NCBI RefSeq assembly: GCF_000165425.1
Contig: NW_001799555.1
Location: 308,450-372,449, forward strand
Reading direction: 5' to 3'
From: Paramecium tetraurelia
Lineage: Eukaryota; Ciliophora; Oligohymenophorea; Peniculida; Parameciidae
DNA: 64,000 nt
Shown: one piece after another, positions 49,940 to 62,310 of the stretch
Layout of the letters: each line of letters opens with the position of its first letter
Position numbering within the stretch: the first letter of the stretch is position 1
Program-made: the position numbers and the translations under genes
Notes under the pieces: generated by a model
What the model saw: only the letters and a program-made list of their open reading frames with translations
Database searches by the model: none
Told to the model about the DNA's origin: nothing

Positions 49940-52712
49940 ATGGGGTGTGGGTCATCATAAGCAGAAGCTCCTGATAAAAAGAATGGAAACCATACATAAA
50001 AAAATAGTATTTCCTCTCCGGATTCTGGTTTAGCTGATAAACAAAAGCTATACTAGAGAGGTATAATAATTGATTTTAGCTTCAGGAAACTATTTACTTA
50101 AAAAGGGAAAGTATGATCAGGCTATCAATCTATTCAATAGGGTCATAGAAATTGATCCTGAATTTGCTGATGCCTATTATTCAAAAGGTAACTATTTTAT
50201 TTTATTCAGCCATTGTGGCTTTTGAATAAAACAAAATATAGGATGCATAAAACTTACTTTAAATAACTTTAGAAAAGCAGCCTGATCATGTTTATGCGTT
50301 GAATGAAGCCGGTTATTTTTCAAAAATATTTTAGGGTGCTTAATGATTAAATAAAGAAAATTTCCAGAAGCCTTAGACTACTTAGAGAAAGCCTTTGCGA
50401 AGCAGCAAAACTTCTCAGAAGTGAATTATAGTTTAGGTATTAATGATTTAATTCTTTGTTAAGCTTATGCTTTATCTAAATTAAATCGAAAGGAGGAATC
50501 TCTAAAATACTATGATTTAGCCATATAAGAGGACTCATAGCAAAAGCACTTTTATATCAATAAGGCCACAACCCTGTTTGAACTAAATAAACACGAAGAC
50601 GCTCTTAAATGCGTTTCTGAGGCCTTAAAATTAGATTCAAATTATATTGAGGCATTAATTACTTAAGGTACAATATGTAATGAAAACTTAGGAAACATAT
50701 ATAAAGCTACATAGTAATTTGATAAAATGTATAGTACATGCTTTGCAATATTGAAATTAGATAATAACAATAAGTTGGTTTTATAAATGAAAGAGGAGGC
50801 TGAAAAAAATTTAAATATTTAAATAACCGACCAACAATCTAGTACTATAATTCCAATCGAAGATAAATTAACTTTGGGTAATATTCATATTAATATGGTT
50901 AAGCTGAAAATTTGGTTTCAGAAAAGTAGTATGATCAAGCAAGAAAGTTAGTTAATTAAATTCTTCAGAAAGATCCTTAGCATAATTAAGCACTTCGATT
51001 AAGTGCTAAGATTTAGGTGGAATAGGGGCAGTATGGTGATGCTTTGGCCACATTAAATAAGGTTTTAAGTCAATAGCCAAAAGATATTAGTGTATTAAAA
51101 GAAAAAGGTAACATAAGAGAGGAATATTTAAAGCGTTTGTATTGGAAAAGTTGAAAAGATTAGAAGACGCCTTGTAATGTCATAATATGATCATTGATGA
51201 AGAAACAAATTAAGAAAAGAAAGAAAAATAAGGTATAGTTTTTTTCATCTTCTAGCCAACATGTATATGAAACTTGGAAAGGTGAAAGAGGCTTCAGAAA
51301 TATTTGAGAGTCTAAATGTAAAACAAAGTTTGGATGATCCATAGACATATATTTTCAAGGGTAATATGATAAAAGCTTAGATTAGGAAAGTTGTTATTAT
51401 CATAGGAGAAACTAGATGAAGGAATGACTTTTGTACAGGAAGGACTTGAAAAGAATAAAAACAATATTGAGATTATGTAGTTGCTTGCTTAATTTCACAA
51501 GGCAAAAAAAAATGAGAAAGAAGCTCTAAATCTTCATTAATAAGTATTAGATATTGACAAACATAATGATTGCTCTCACTTTGAAAAAGGTATTGTAGTT
51601 CACAGAATTTAGGCTTGATATATTGTGATCAGAATCTATATAAAAAAGCTTTAGAATCTCTTCATAAAATAAACAATTTAGATTTTAATGAGTTATGTTA
51701 TTTTTATTTTGGATTGTGCTATAATAAGATCGAGGATTATAAGAATTGCATAAAGAATTTGAATACTTATGTAAAAATTGGAAGGGTAAATTTAGAATAA
51801 GCCTATTTTATGGTAATATTTAAGTCTAATTAATCTAAGTTAGGTGGTTCTAATTTGTTTTTGTTAAAATTTGACGAAGCAGAAGAAAATTATCTAGATT
51901 GCATAAGGTAGAATCCAAATAATGCAGAAGCTCATTATTAGTTAGGAAATGTATATAAACAGGACAAATAAATTGAAGAAGCCAAAAAGTATTTTGAATT
52001 AGCTCATAACCTTGAACCTTATAATGAAACGTACAAGTAGACTTATGGTATGATTATTTCAATATGACAAGAAACCTTTGTGAATGAAAAAAACTATTTA
52101 GTTGAATACAGCAACAGTTTACTATTTACTTTATCTACTTTGATTGGGTTATGCTAATTAAATCAAAAGTAGCAGGATTATGATCAGCAAAAGAGTGAGA
52201 AATATTTGAACCTTTTACTTCTTTTAGAAACTAATCAAAAAAAGAGATTCAATACTATTGAAAATCATTTTGAATAACTAAAATAATTAATAGCGAAATC
52301 TTATGATATGTAGTATACAGTCATAGATGACACTCTGTTTCCAATAATGCAGTATTGGCATAATCAGAAGATTTGTAAGAAGAAGAAGGATGCTAATGAC
52401 TTTGTGTCATCGATCATTCATACAGTTAAACTGCTAGTGAATATCAACAGCGACAAGATTCTTAATGTAATTAATAGTGAAAAATCTTTAAACAATAAAT
52501 ATTGCGTTGAATTTGCCAATAAAAGCTAGCATGAATTATATAAGAATAGAAGTGGATGTTTAGGATTGGTTGATGGTATCAAGATTCTTGGATTTCTATT
52601 AAAATATCACAAGGATTTCAGTAAAGATCGAATGGCCTTCTCTGAACTTCTAGCTACGAAATATTAAGTTGAAGAAATATAGATTTTTCATGAATCCTAC
52701 TTTAAATAATGA
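49940..52712 (+). CDS. TPR-repeat protein with N-terminal acylation signal
   Basis: Starts MGCGSSQAEAPDKKN, a classical N-myristoylation plus palmitoylation signal, so probably membrane-tethered. Many introns are present; the first two are 50061-50079 (19 nt) and 50188-50209. Tetratricopeptide repeats follow: YLLKKGKYDQAINLFNRVIE with DPEFADAYY, then LQITLEKQPDHVYALNE, ALDYLEKAFAKQ, ALKCVSEALKLDSNYIEAL and later SLHKINNLDFNELCYFYFGL and YKQDKQIEEAKKYFELAHNL. After the last repeat a 24-nt intron ending AAG near 52052-52075 joins a ~210-residue non-TPR C-terminal domain (IMQYWHNQKICKKKKDANDF, GCLGLVDGIKILGFLLKYH), ending at TGA 52712. TPRs bind partner proteins; this partner is unknown. Some internal splice sites were not resolved. 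Confidence 0.75.
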
Positions 52713-52815
52713 GATTGAGAAAACTATTTATAAATTATATCATATAATAGTAGTATTAATTATTTGTAGTGTTCTCCTATTCATATATTTAATATAAATT
52801 GATAAGAATATAGAA

Positions 52816-55068
52816 TCATTTGCTTTCGAGATATTACTCATTTCGTTTTAAGTATTATAATATTTAATTTTCATCTGTGAATTCCAGAGCTTGTAAATAG
52901 CCTTCATAAGTAAAGTTTTCTTTATCGCACATTAAAACAGGCAACTAAAAAATAATCAAAGAAGCTTAAGCTTATATTTATAGTCTTAACCATTCTAAAG
53001 TTGACTTGGGGACTCCCTTTTTTTCTTTGATATTCTAATAGATCTGTCCATGAAAATATGTAAAACAAATATCTTTGATGTCATCATCTACAAAATCATT
53101 AAGAAACCACTCAACTTTGTCTTTTCTATTTTTATCTAACTTTTCAGCCTTGGCTTTAGCTGTGTTAAGCAACAAATTCAATTCATTTTACACCAATTAA
53201 TTATCTTATTTGACTTTATTGCAGTAATTCTCAAATTCAAAACAAGATGTTATGTAATCCCATTCATCTAAACCGAAAGAGTTGATTTTGGATTCTAGAA
53301 GGATTTCAATTTCCTTCCTCAATTGCAACATTCTCTTAAAGACTAAAAATAAAGGAATGACCCAGAAATTTTATAGACCATTAAAAAATGTAAGGCATTT
53401 TGCAACAGTTTGGCCAATAATATTGAGTGCATCCAAAGAACGGTTATATTTCTAAGAAAACAGACTCAGTTATTAACTTGATCTTTTTATTAATTATATG
53501 TAATTCTCAGCATTACTAATTCTGCTTTCATCTAAATTGGGTCTCTACTATTGATTGTCTTCTAAATCAGAACTATATATGGCTTTGTATTATTCCATAG
53601 CATTCTCTGATTGCTGATACATTTATTATAATTCCTCTTAGGTTTTAGATCCCTTAGTATAAACAACTTGTTATTGTTTAGATTGATCTGACTTTGAATT
53701 TTGAGATGAGGAACCAAACCTTTATTTCGTTGACATTTTGATAGTATTGCCTTGGACTGATGAAATTCTGGCTCTTATTTTGTCATAAAAGAATTCATTT
53801 TTGGTGAATGATTATGATATATTTTGTTGAGATCCTTATTAGTGCATCAGTTCCTAACTGTTATCATTGATCTTCCTTGATGAATCATACCCAGTGTAAA
53901 TTGTAGTATTTTGGGTCTGATTGCGAAAACTCTTCACTCCAGTATGACTATTGTTTTATGATTTAATTTATGGTTTTGGAAGCAGTTTGGTAGATGAAAA
54001 GAAGTTGTTAAATTTGTTGCTGCTATAGGTTTGAATCATTTAACGGCTTTAATGAGATGATGACTTTTATCGACTCTAAACTGATGAATATCTATTGCCA
54101 ACAACACTCCTAACATTCTCTTAATGCATTTTCTACATATTACTGATCTTGGTTATCAAAGATTAATTTAATAAATTCTATTCAGTCAACTTTGGATTCT
54201 TATTGTATTAGGGCTGTTGAGGCAAGTTTATAAGAGAATTAGAATCATCTCTGCTGCTTATCCTTGAGGAAGATCTGCATTTCACTTCCATCCTGTTCAA
54301 TCTAATTTGAAAGTCTTTCAAAATCTGTTTGCATGCATTGTCTTCTCTAAAGGCTGAGTGATATGGGATTTAATGCCATGGAATTGGGTTTTCGGGATTC
54401 AAGAGCGAGGAAATCAAATTCTATATTGTTGGCTTCTTATTTGAAATCAGAGATCCTATATCTAAACGACCTCCTTGCAACCAATCAGCTATGTGTCTAT
54501 GCACTTCATTAAGGATATAAGTTCCCTGAGTCATCACCAAATAGAGTATGCCAAGAGACCACTGGTAAGATGATCTACAAGGTTTTCCTTTCAAAATCAA
54601 TGGATTCCAATAGACGCAATAATTTTCCTGTCTCTTTTTCAAACCGAAATCTAAGATTACTATCGAATCGCCATTCTTTACTATATTTTCAATTGTGCAA
54701 TCCCTTGGGGAACAACCTTAATAGAGGTCATATCCAAAGTATATCAACAACAGTTTCGACAAGTCACCATTTATCAGAAGCCATTGTGAAACATTCTCTA
54801 TTATCAAATCTGTATAGGTATTCGTTCTTACAATCTACAAAATTGAAGGCAGCAGACTTATCTGTGGTTTTAACAACTTCGTCTCTGCATGAGGTTTAAT
54901 TCTATGATAAGATTCCAAAAATGCTAATTCTTCATCCAAAAACCTTGTGTCATTCCATCGAGCAATAACTACTTATTCATCTGTTAATTTCAATCTACCC
55001 TTTAATGCAGACCATTATTCACATTGCCAAATTGGAAATGTTATCGTGTAAGGATGATTGCCTTTCAT
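52816..55068 (-). CDS. Degenerate protein kinase-like protein, 750 aa
   Basis: One uninterrupted frame of 750 codons. The N-terminal ~250 residues keep parts of a kinase C-lobe: SPRDCTIENI in the place of the HRD loop, VILDFGLKK (DFG) and a shortened activation segment leading to SSYQWSLGILYLVM. No glycine loop or VAIK lysine is obvious, so it may be a pseudokinase. The middle (residues ~260-560) is Ser/Gln/Asn-rich and disordered. The C-terminal ~170 residues are helical (KSTLEWLRLQIQAQASL), ending FTDENQILQYLKRNEQYLESK. Its own substrates, if any, cannot be guessed. Convergent with the TPR gene, 103 bp apart. Confidence 0.68.
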
Positions 55069-55621
55069 TTATTATATAATAATTTTTATGTTCGAATTAA
55101 TATCTATTAAATAATTCAATTGTATTGGCATTGTGGGCCTCCATTTTAATTCGAAATACAAAAACTCTATTGATAATATATTTGAATATTAAATACACTA
55201 TGTAATTATTACCACATTTCAAATAATCTACACTATAATCAGAAGAAACTGACTTATAGTAGCTTCATTAATTACTCCTTCAGTTTAATTATATGATAAT
55301 TTGAAACTAGTAAACGCAAATGAGAATTCTTTTGTGTTTACTAAGCGTTCATTTATTTACACCTAATCCAGAAGTATTATGGTCTTAAGAAAGAATTACA
55401 TAGATAATCAGTAACGAATTTTATTTATGGAGTTTGAGTTTATTTAATTTGTTTTTGATATATTTTAAATTTTAGAATAACTTCTCAGGTCATCATCTGA
55501 AATAACCAAATCATTTACTTATTAAGTCAAAATGTTAAGTATAATTAAGACCAGACATTTCTTGTTATTCATTATTTAAACATCATTAATTAGCCTCTTT
55601 TTAAATTATTTTATATAAATT
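55069..55621. promoter_or_regulatory. Divergent intergenic, 553 bp
   Basis: AT-rich gap between two outward genes. It contains short AT-rich tracts and no convincing frame, RNA gene or repeat. It must hold both promoters. Confidence 0.4.
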
Positions 55622-55999
55622 ATGGGTGCTACATGCAAATTCAGAGAAAGGGAAAGAGATATTATTTCTCAAGACTCACTACCTAGTTTGCCTGACCTCA
55701 ACCCTGATGCTGAAGGCTATACTAACTTCAAATATTAAGTGTACGGTAAAAGTAAGAATTCCAGAAATACTGCCAATACTCCAGAGACGTTGGAAAGACC
55801 TCATTTTTTTATAATATATCCAAAAAATCAGCATTAACGAAATGATTTAATATTACAACTCTAAGACCTTAATCGAAATAACAATTATCATATCGAAGAA
55901 TACTCTTAAATGACAAGTCAATCTATGGAATCTAAATTTGAAAGTAATTTTTCATTGAATGAAGTGTCTGAAGGATCATTCAATGTTTTTCGTGTATGA
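55622..55999 (+). CDS. Small acylated unknown protein, 125 aa
   Basis: Complete 125-codon frame without introns. The N-terminus MGATCKFRERERD has Gly2 and a nearby Cys, fitting N-myristoylation with palmitoylation. The rest is hydrophilic and likely disordered, rich in Asn, Ser and Gln (SKNSRNTANTPETLERP), with an acidic Ser-rich end (SNFSLNEVSEGSFNVF). No family recognised. Confidence 0.65.
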
Positions 56000-57135
56000 A
56001 TGTACAATATTAGACAATGAAATTAGCTATGAAAAAATGATGTAATCAATTTTATTATCATAAATAACATTTATATTATTTTCTGTTGTAACCAAAATAT
56101 CAAATTAAGCTCAAAAAACTTTTTCACTTCTTCAAATTTAGTTAAACAAACCACATTTTCTGAAGAATAAATTATATTATATGGTTTTGTTATAATTAAA
56201 CTAATTTTCCTTTTAAAAAGAAATTTTAGATCAATTCAGCTAATGTATATCCCTGCTTCACTGTGAAAATTACTCAATTCGTATTACTAGAAAATCATTT
56301 CAAATTATTATATAACGATAATTTAAGTAAAAATAAATTTTGTAATGAAATTTTCTATTATTTTCAGTTCCTAAAGATCATGAATTAATAAGATTTTCTC
56401 ATATTTTCGTTAACATTAGAGTGAATAAATAATTTATATCTCAGAAACTATAAATTTTATGACGATACGCCTAAATATAAGTGAATATTAATTCAGCATT
56501 AAGTTTCTGTAATATAATTTAATAATCTTAAAATTAATTACTGATTATTAATTTAAATAATAAGGTGATTATAATCAATTATTTATTATTACAATTTTGG
56601 ATTTTTTTGCATCTGCCCGTTAAAATAACCCCTTTGAGGTTATAACAATATAATAGAAGTGTCCACTCATTTTGCCTGATGTTTTTTCCTTTAATCCGGG
56701 CTTACTTTTAAAATTAATATAGTTGATGGATAAAAACAGTGAGAATTTTCATTCATATGATAATTCATAGGATTGTTGCGGTTTTGTTAACTGATGATAA
56801 AAAATTATGAGAATCACATATATATAGAAATGAGAAATTTATAAAATAAATTCTTATATATAATTCATAAATAGTTTGAAATAAAATTCGTAAAGACAAT
56901 TACATTTTTAAACATATGTTTGTTTCTGATGTCCTTCTTCTTATTTATGATTACCTAACTAAGTTTCATTTAGTATACAATATATTTCTGTTTGGATCAT
57001 TTTATAAAATGATAATTTTTGAGTTATTCTATATACTCTAATGTAATTGTGTGTTTAAACTAGTACTTTTATTTTGAATTAAGCTAAGCTCTTGTTATTA
57101 ATTTATGTTTATAAATTGTAAAAAAATAATAAAAA
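56000..57135. other. Gene-free stretch, 1.14 kb
   Basis: Longest gap in the window. Very AT-rich with no coding-like frame. A weak hairpin with 6-bp arms ATAACC/GGTTAT lies at 56625-56643, inside a locally GC-richer patch (56610-56710), which could mark a small non-coding RNA or a regulatory site. Nothing else recognised. Confidence 0.4.
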
Positions 57136-57588
57136 ATGGATTAATTTTAGACATGTGAAGGCAAGCTATTATATATTACATACAATTTATATAAATCAAA
57201 TCGTATTGGAATAGAGTAAAAAAGTGAAATAAAGGGTAAGACAGATAAATAATTCATAGATATGTTAATCGCGAAAGATTTCAGAATAAAATAAGTGATG
57301 AATGAAATCAACAACGAAACTAATATACAGAAAATCGAAAGGATGTTAGAAAACATCAATGTATGACATTTTATTGAAGTTTAGCCAGAGGAATACAGCC
57401 CAAGGGATATTGATGATAATTTAAGTCATACTTATAAGTAAAAAAGACCGAAGCTCTTTAAATTCTAAAAATCCAATTTCTCGAAGTTTATAGAAGCAAA
57501 AGCAAATGAAGATACTGATACTTTCTCTTCCAATAAGCATTTAGAATTTAGACAAAGGTTATATTCATCAGCAGCTGATTCATGTTGA
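57136..57588 (+). CDS. Small unknown basic protein, 142 aa
   Basis: A 24-nt intron at 57361-57384 joins two exons, 142 codons in all. The first exon is helical and charged (MDQFQTCEGKLLYITYNLYK, KQFIDMLIAKDFRIKQVMNE, IQKIERMLENI). The second is basic and Ser-rich (YKQKRPKLFKFQKSNFSKF). No domain recognised. Convergent with the membrane gene at 57618, 29 bp apart. Confidence 0.6.
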
Positions 57589-57617
57589 TTTTTTATATTA
57601 AATTATGAATAATTTAT

Positions 57618-58873
57618 TCAAACAAGGATTACAAGGATAATATTTCTGATTGGCATTAGAATATCTAAAAAGAACAAACTAGCTGCTTGATATTGATCTT
57701 TTAAAGTGAGTTTGGATGACTAAGAATATAAAAGAATAATTACTGTAGACACAAGTGATGTATCCCACACTAAGATCATAAAGATTCCTCCTAGAATAAA
57801 AAGAGTCTCAAGACTAAAAATTTAATCCCTTAAAAATAAGGCAGCAATTATTCCTACAAATCCAGTCTCCATTATCTTTCTTGAAATTACAAAATGAGTC
57901 TCAGCTAGATTTTAGAAAGCATCTTGAACATCAAAAAGGGATTTTAGTTTGTTTATTGTTAAACGCAGAAGTGATTAATTATGAACAACATACCTATTGT
58001 TTTACTAATGTTAAATAAATCTTTTACTTTGAATAAGTAAGTATTAAGATGTAATAAATACACAAAAGTATAAAGTATTACTACTATATGAGGTATCCAA
58101 TTTGAATTATTCAAACTGATAAAATCAAGCATTCCTTTTAGAAATACCAAAATAAAGATGTAATTAACTAGCTTTTAGGTTGTAGATTTAATATCAAGTT
58201 ACCATTTAAAATATTTTTGATTCAGATAAAAGAATGAAACATTTCCAATCATAAATATCAGTAGCATTCTGTAATGATAAAAACACTTGTTGACTAAGTA
58301 TATTAAATATGATTATACATTTAGTAAGATTGATTATATACGAACAAACTTGAACAAAGAGACTCATCAAAGGATATTGCAAGTAGTGAAAAAGTTTCTA
58401 TTTTTGTTTCTAAAATGATAAAACTAATAACTTACAAATAGATAGTAATTTCTAAATACTGATTGTAAAATCAACAATAATGGGAATAATATAAGAGATA
58501 AGTAAAATAAAAATGAAGGATTTTGGGTTTCGCGAGCACAACGAAGCTGCCAATCTTGATATTTCTCAAAGTCTTATTGGTAATATACTGGGCATGAGTA
58601 GGTATAATTATCCGAACATCTTCAATATGCACGACAATATTGTTCAAAAGACACAACGCATCTTGAATTAGGATAGTCTTTGTAGAACCAACTGTTAGTA
58701 AATAGCATTGTTGAAATTAAAATGACTATTAATTGTGTTAGTATTAATTTATAAAATTATTATGGTTCTTCTGTTTCATTTCTTTACAAAGTATTAGAAT
58801 TTTCTGCTTTTATTGATTCATCTTGAATCTCTTTAGGTGTTTATGATGTGATCTGCTCTTAGGTGACACTCAT
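57618..58873 (-). CDS. Cys-rich multi-pass membrane protein with in-frame TGA
   Basis: Introns 58410-58435, 58172-58202 (ends AAG) and 58005-58027 keep one frame over 391 codons. A TGA at 58622-58624 interrupts it, inside a Cys-rich loop (SRCVVSFEQYCRAY, TGA, RCSDNYTYSCPVYYQQ). Layout: a cytosolic N-terminus of ~45 residues (MSVTQEQITSQTPKEIQ), span 1 (LILTQLIVILISTMLF), an extracellular-like loop of ~65 residues with at least five Cys, then further spans (FLFYLSLILFPLLLILQSVF, VNYIFILVFLKGMLDF, PHIVVILYTFVYLLHL, GFVGIIAALFL, TLFILGGIFMILVW, SLVSTVIILLYS). Six or more spans after a Cys-rich ectodomain recall receptor-like proteins. The TGA may be a nonsense mutation, readthrough or recoding; Trp would suit the site. 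Confidence 0.62.
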
Positions 58874-58944
58874 TATTATTTAAAAAGTAAAGTAAATTAT
58901 ATAATATTAATTGAAATAAAATTATAGATTCGATTGACGTGGCA

Positions 58945-58985
58945 CTTTTTTATCACGAGACTTTCATGAAATCTTGATAAAAAAG
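58945..58985. repeat. 11-bp inverted repeat with nested palindrome
   Basis: Perfect arms CTTTTTTATCA (58945-58955) and TGATAAAAAAG (58975-58985), 19-nt spacer. The spacer itself contains the 10-bp palindrome TTTCATGAAA (58962-58971). It lies in the 162-bp gap between the C2-like gene's stop and the Cys-rich membrane gene's start, so it is either a promoter element or a 3' UTR hairpin. Confidence 0.6.
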
Positions 58986-59035
58986 GATTCATTGAAGTAT
59001 ATATTAATGGCAATTGAAATATTAAATAACATTAT

Positions 59036-62000
59036 TCAATCATCACTTTAAGGAGCTTCTTAATTTGATTCATCTTTTGGTACTCTTATTACTAAGAGAG
59101 GTACCTGATGATCTTTGACTTAATCAAATTAATTGAAGTTTCTTTAATTGCATTTCATTTGATTGATCCATCTACTTAAGAATAATTAATTACCTTAAAT
59201 ATTCCTTTTATACTATTGTATACTCTTAATAAGCAATTTGGAGATATTTGAGTTTAGATGCTTTGAGTCCTGAAGTTTCAAATTCCAACTCAGGGAATTT
59301 CCTAGTTAGTATTTTCATGTCTTGCTATTTGGTGATATTTTTAGGGGATAGACACCTATTCTATTATTTTTTTGGTAATCTTCTCCTATTTTCTTCATTT
59401 TCTTATTCCTATTCAACCTCTTAAAGTATTTTATTTAGATCAATAAAAGAAGAGAAACTCTAATAGAATTCAGACCCCATGGGAGTGTTATCTGGTACTT
59501 GTTCTTCCTCTACTTTTTGATTATCATCATCAAGCGATTTCATAGAATTGTTTGGTCTTTCTGCGAATCCTATGGCACTTTAAGCTTTGCTAACTTAAGA
59601 TTAGAAACTGATTTCTGGTAGCTCGCTCTTTCTGGATGAATTCTTAAGAGTAGTTGAATCTTATTCATTTTATTTATCATCAAGTATTTACTATTCTTTT
59701 TTTTCTTTTGCTTTCTTTCTGATGAGTTTAGCCTTTAAACTTCTTTCTTGAATGACCTTTTAGACATATTGTTTGCCTCCATTATACAATTAAAATTATT
59801 AGTAAATCTTCCTAATAATTTAAATGATGTATGAGTATTTGAGATAGATCATATCATTGATCAATTGATCTCTTTCCTTTTAAGAGTAATCTTTAAAGAA
59901 TGCATATTGCAATTCTTTATTGATGTCTCTTATCTTTTCGAATCCTGATTGTAAAGATCTATGACGATGTTGAATTCTATAAATCAACAGATGTATAAAT
60001 GTATTTCTGACTAAGGGACTCCAATGCATGAAAATCTTAAAAAATAAATCAGTACTAAATAGGAAATCACATAATTCCTTTTTTGGTTCAGCTATATAAA
60101 TATGGTTTAATAAATATTACTTGTGATAAGATGGAAATTATTATATAAAATTTATAAACTCTTACTAATAGAGACAGCATGATCTCCATTCAAAATTAAC
60201 TTGATTCCCTTGAAGAAAAAGGAATAGTCAAAATTAGTAGGTAAAACATGGTAATTTTGATTGACTTTCTGTAACCAAACGTCCACAATATTTAACGTAT
60301 TGAACACTTGAATTGCATCGAACACTCTTGTTTAATTGAATAAGATGTGAATGAATTTGCTAAGCAACATGGAATTGTTGATTATGGCACAAGATGCTTC
60401 AATGAATTTGTGATTCTTTAATTAAATATTGGATAGCAACAACTAGACAATCTCATCATATCCTTGTATGTTTTGCCAATTGACATTGAATCCAAACTTA
60501 GATTATACGAAATTGACCCATTAAATTACAAAAGGATAATAGAAATGCACAGTTTATTTATCAGGCATTTCTAATTTCAATGATTCTAATTCCTTTTATA
60601 ATTATTATCCTTTTTCATTTTAGAATGCAAGATCATAAAATTTATGAATTGAGATATTCTCAATCTCTGGAAACAGAGCTTGTTTAAATTGAGGTACTCT
60701 GAAGTAGGAGAGCACAGCAAATTTAACAAAAAAATCATGTTCTTTGTTTGAACAAGAAGTGTCAACTACTCTTTATAAACAAAGAGGCATAACTTTAATC
60801 ATTAAAGTAACAAATAATTAAGCATTATGAATACGTTCTATTTAAGTATCAATACTCAAATGATCTAAATCCATATCATCTCTATAAATGAGTTCACTCA
60901 GCACAGTGAAACATATTTCCTTAACCATTTCTGTTTATTATTTACTACTCTGCTCTAATAAGTATTTCCATAACTTTATTTACACTGATTAACTGTGTAA
61001 CATCTCATCGACACTCTGATATTTAATATTGTGATTTTCAGTCAAAGTAGATAGAATTTCATTTTTCATTTTCTCTGAGTCTTTGATCTTTTTATCCCTC
61101 ATGGTCTATGATAGTGTTTCCACTTTTATTTGTAATCCAATCAGCCAATCCACTTCTTTATTTGTGTTATTTTTGGACTTGGCTTTCTTCAATAATAAAG
61201 TAGATTAATTCACAGTTCCAGTTTCTGTTTTGACTCCACTGCATTGACTGACATATTGATTAGATTTAATGATGAATGTTCCTGCCCAATTCCCAATATA
61301 AGTGCCATCGGAAATTAATTGTTCATTTAATTATGCTTCTTAAATTAAGAGAGTATCAGTTTAGGCAATTTGAGATGTATTATCATAAAAGAATTTATTA
61401 AAACTGATGTATGTACTACCAATTCTTTTGTATTCTTCTTGTTTTGTTTATTTGTTTGCGTAAAGTACAAAAACGAATGTAGTGATTTGGAAATCGTCTG
61501 CAAATATATCAAATTCCATAAAAGGAGCATCTTCAGTTCTGAATTCCCAAAGGATTTCATTCTTAGCTTCTAATGCCTTTTTAGTGGAGACATGTCTTTG
61601 GGAACCACCTTTGATGTGTTGATACTTATAAGGGACGTCGTCATTTTGTGAATAGGTGGGATTCATGTATTTGGGAGAGATGGCTGATTGAGATTCATTC
61701 TCTTGAGATTTGATTTTCAATAGAAAACTGTAGGCTATGTCTCCCAATTATTCTTCAAGGATACATCGAATGTGTTTGGTATTGATTTTGAAATGCAACT
61801 TCTGAGCTACTTTGATGTCAAAAATAATAGAAGATTAGTTCTAAATTAGTAATAGCATTTACACTAAACAAAATATCATGATGTTGTGGTCCACTGGCAA
61901 TTTCATATAATGTATATTTGATCTTGTAATGAACCTTGTCTGAGTCATCAAGGATTTGCTTGGTTGGATATTTGAATATAGTACTAATGTAAAGAATTGA

Positions 62001-62277
62001 GTCTGCATACTTTGAGGATCGATGTGCAAATCAAAAGTAAAGGTTTAGGGCCACTATACTAAAGGAGTAAGAGTACATGTGGATTTTTGGTGTATCTGAT
62101 CATGGTGGTCTTATAGAGATGCTCATTCACTTTTACAATCACATAAGCACTTTACTGTTGAATATTTTTAACCTTGATACCAGAAATTACCATCCTAAAC
62201 ATCAGATTCTGCTATCCGAACCTGATGTCATTCAGATGCTACTTCCTTGTCTAATGAGAATAACATGCACTTCCCAT
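59036..62277 (-). CDS. Large C2-like, N-acylated protein, about 1072 aa
   Basis: One 23-nt intron (62054-62076) gives 1072 codons. The N-terminus MGSACYSHQTRK has Gly2 and Cys5, so it is likely myristoylated and palmitoylated. Two beta-rich stretches resemble C2 domains, which bind membranes or calcium: residues ~20-130 (VISGIKVKNIQQQSAYVIVK, WPQTFTFDLHIDPQSMQTQF) and ~190-290 (ILWEFRTEDAPFMEFDIFAD). A GTYIGNWAGTFIIKS segment follows. The long middle is helical with no motif. The C-terminal ~250 residues are charged (KAKLIRKKAKEKKEQ-like, then DDDNQKVEEEQVPDN). A role in membrane traffic or exocytosis is an inference from C2-like folds only. The frames at 61345-61573 and 62077-62283 are partial or shadow views of this gene. 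Confidence 0.65.
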
Positions 62278-62310
62278 TATTAATTTATATTATATTATAT
62301 TTTGAATTAC

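Noticed and set aside
61345-61573. Opposed 71- and 67-codon frames
   Set aside because: They lie inside the C2-like gene; one is another frame of it and one is antisense.
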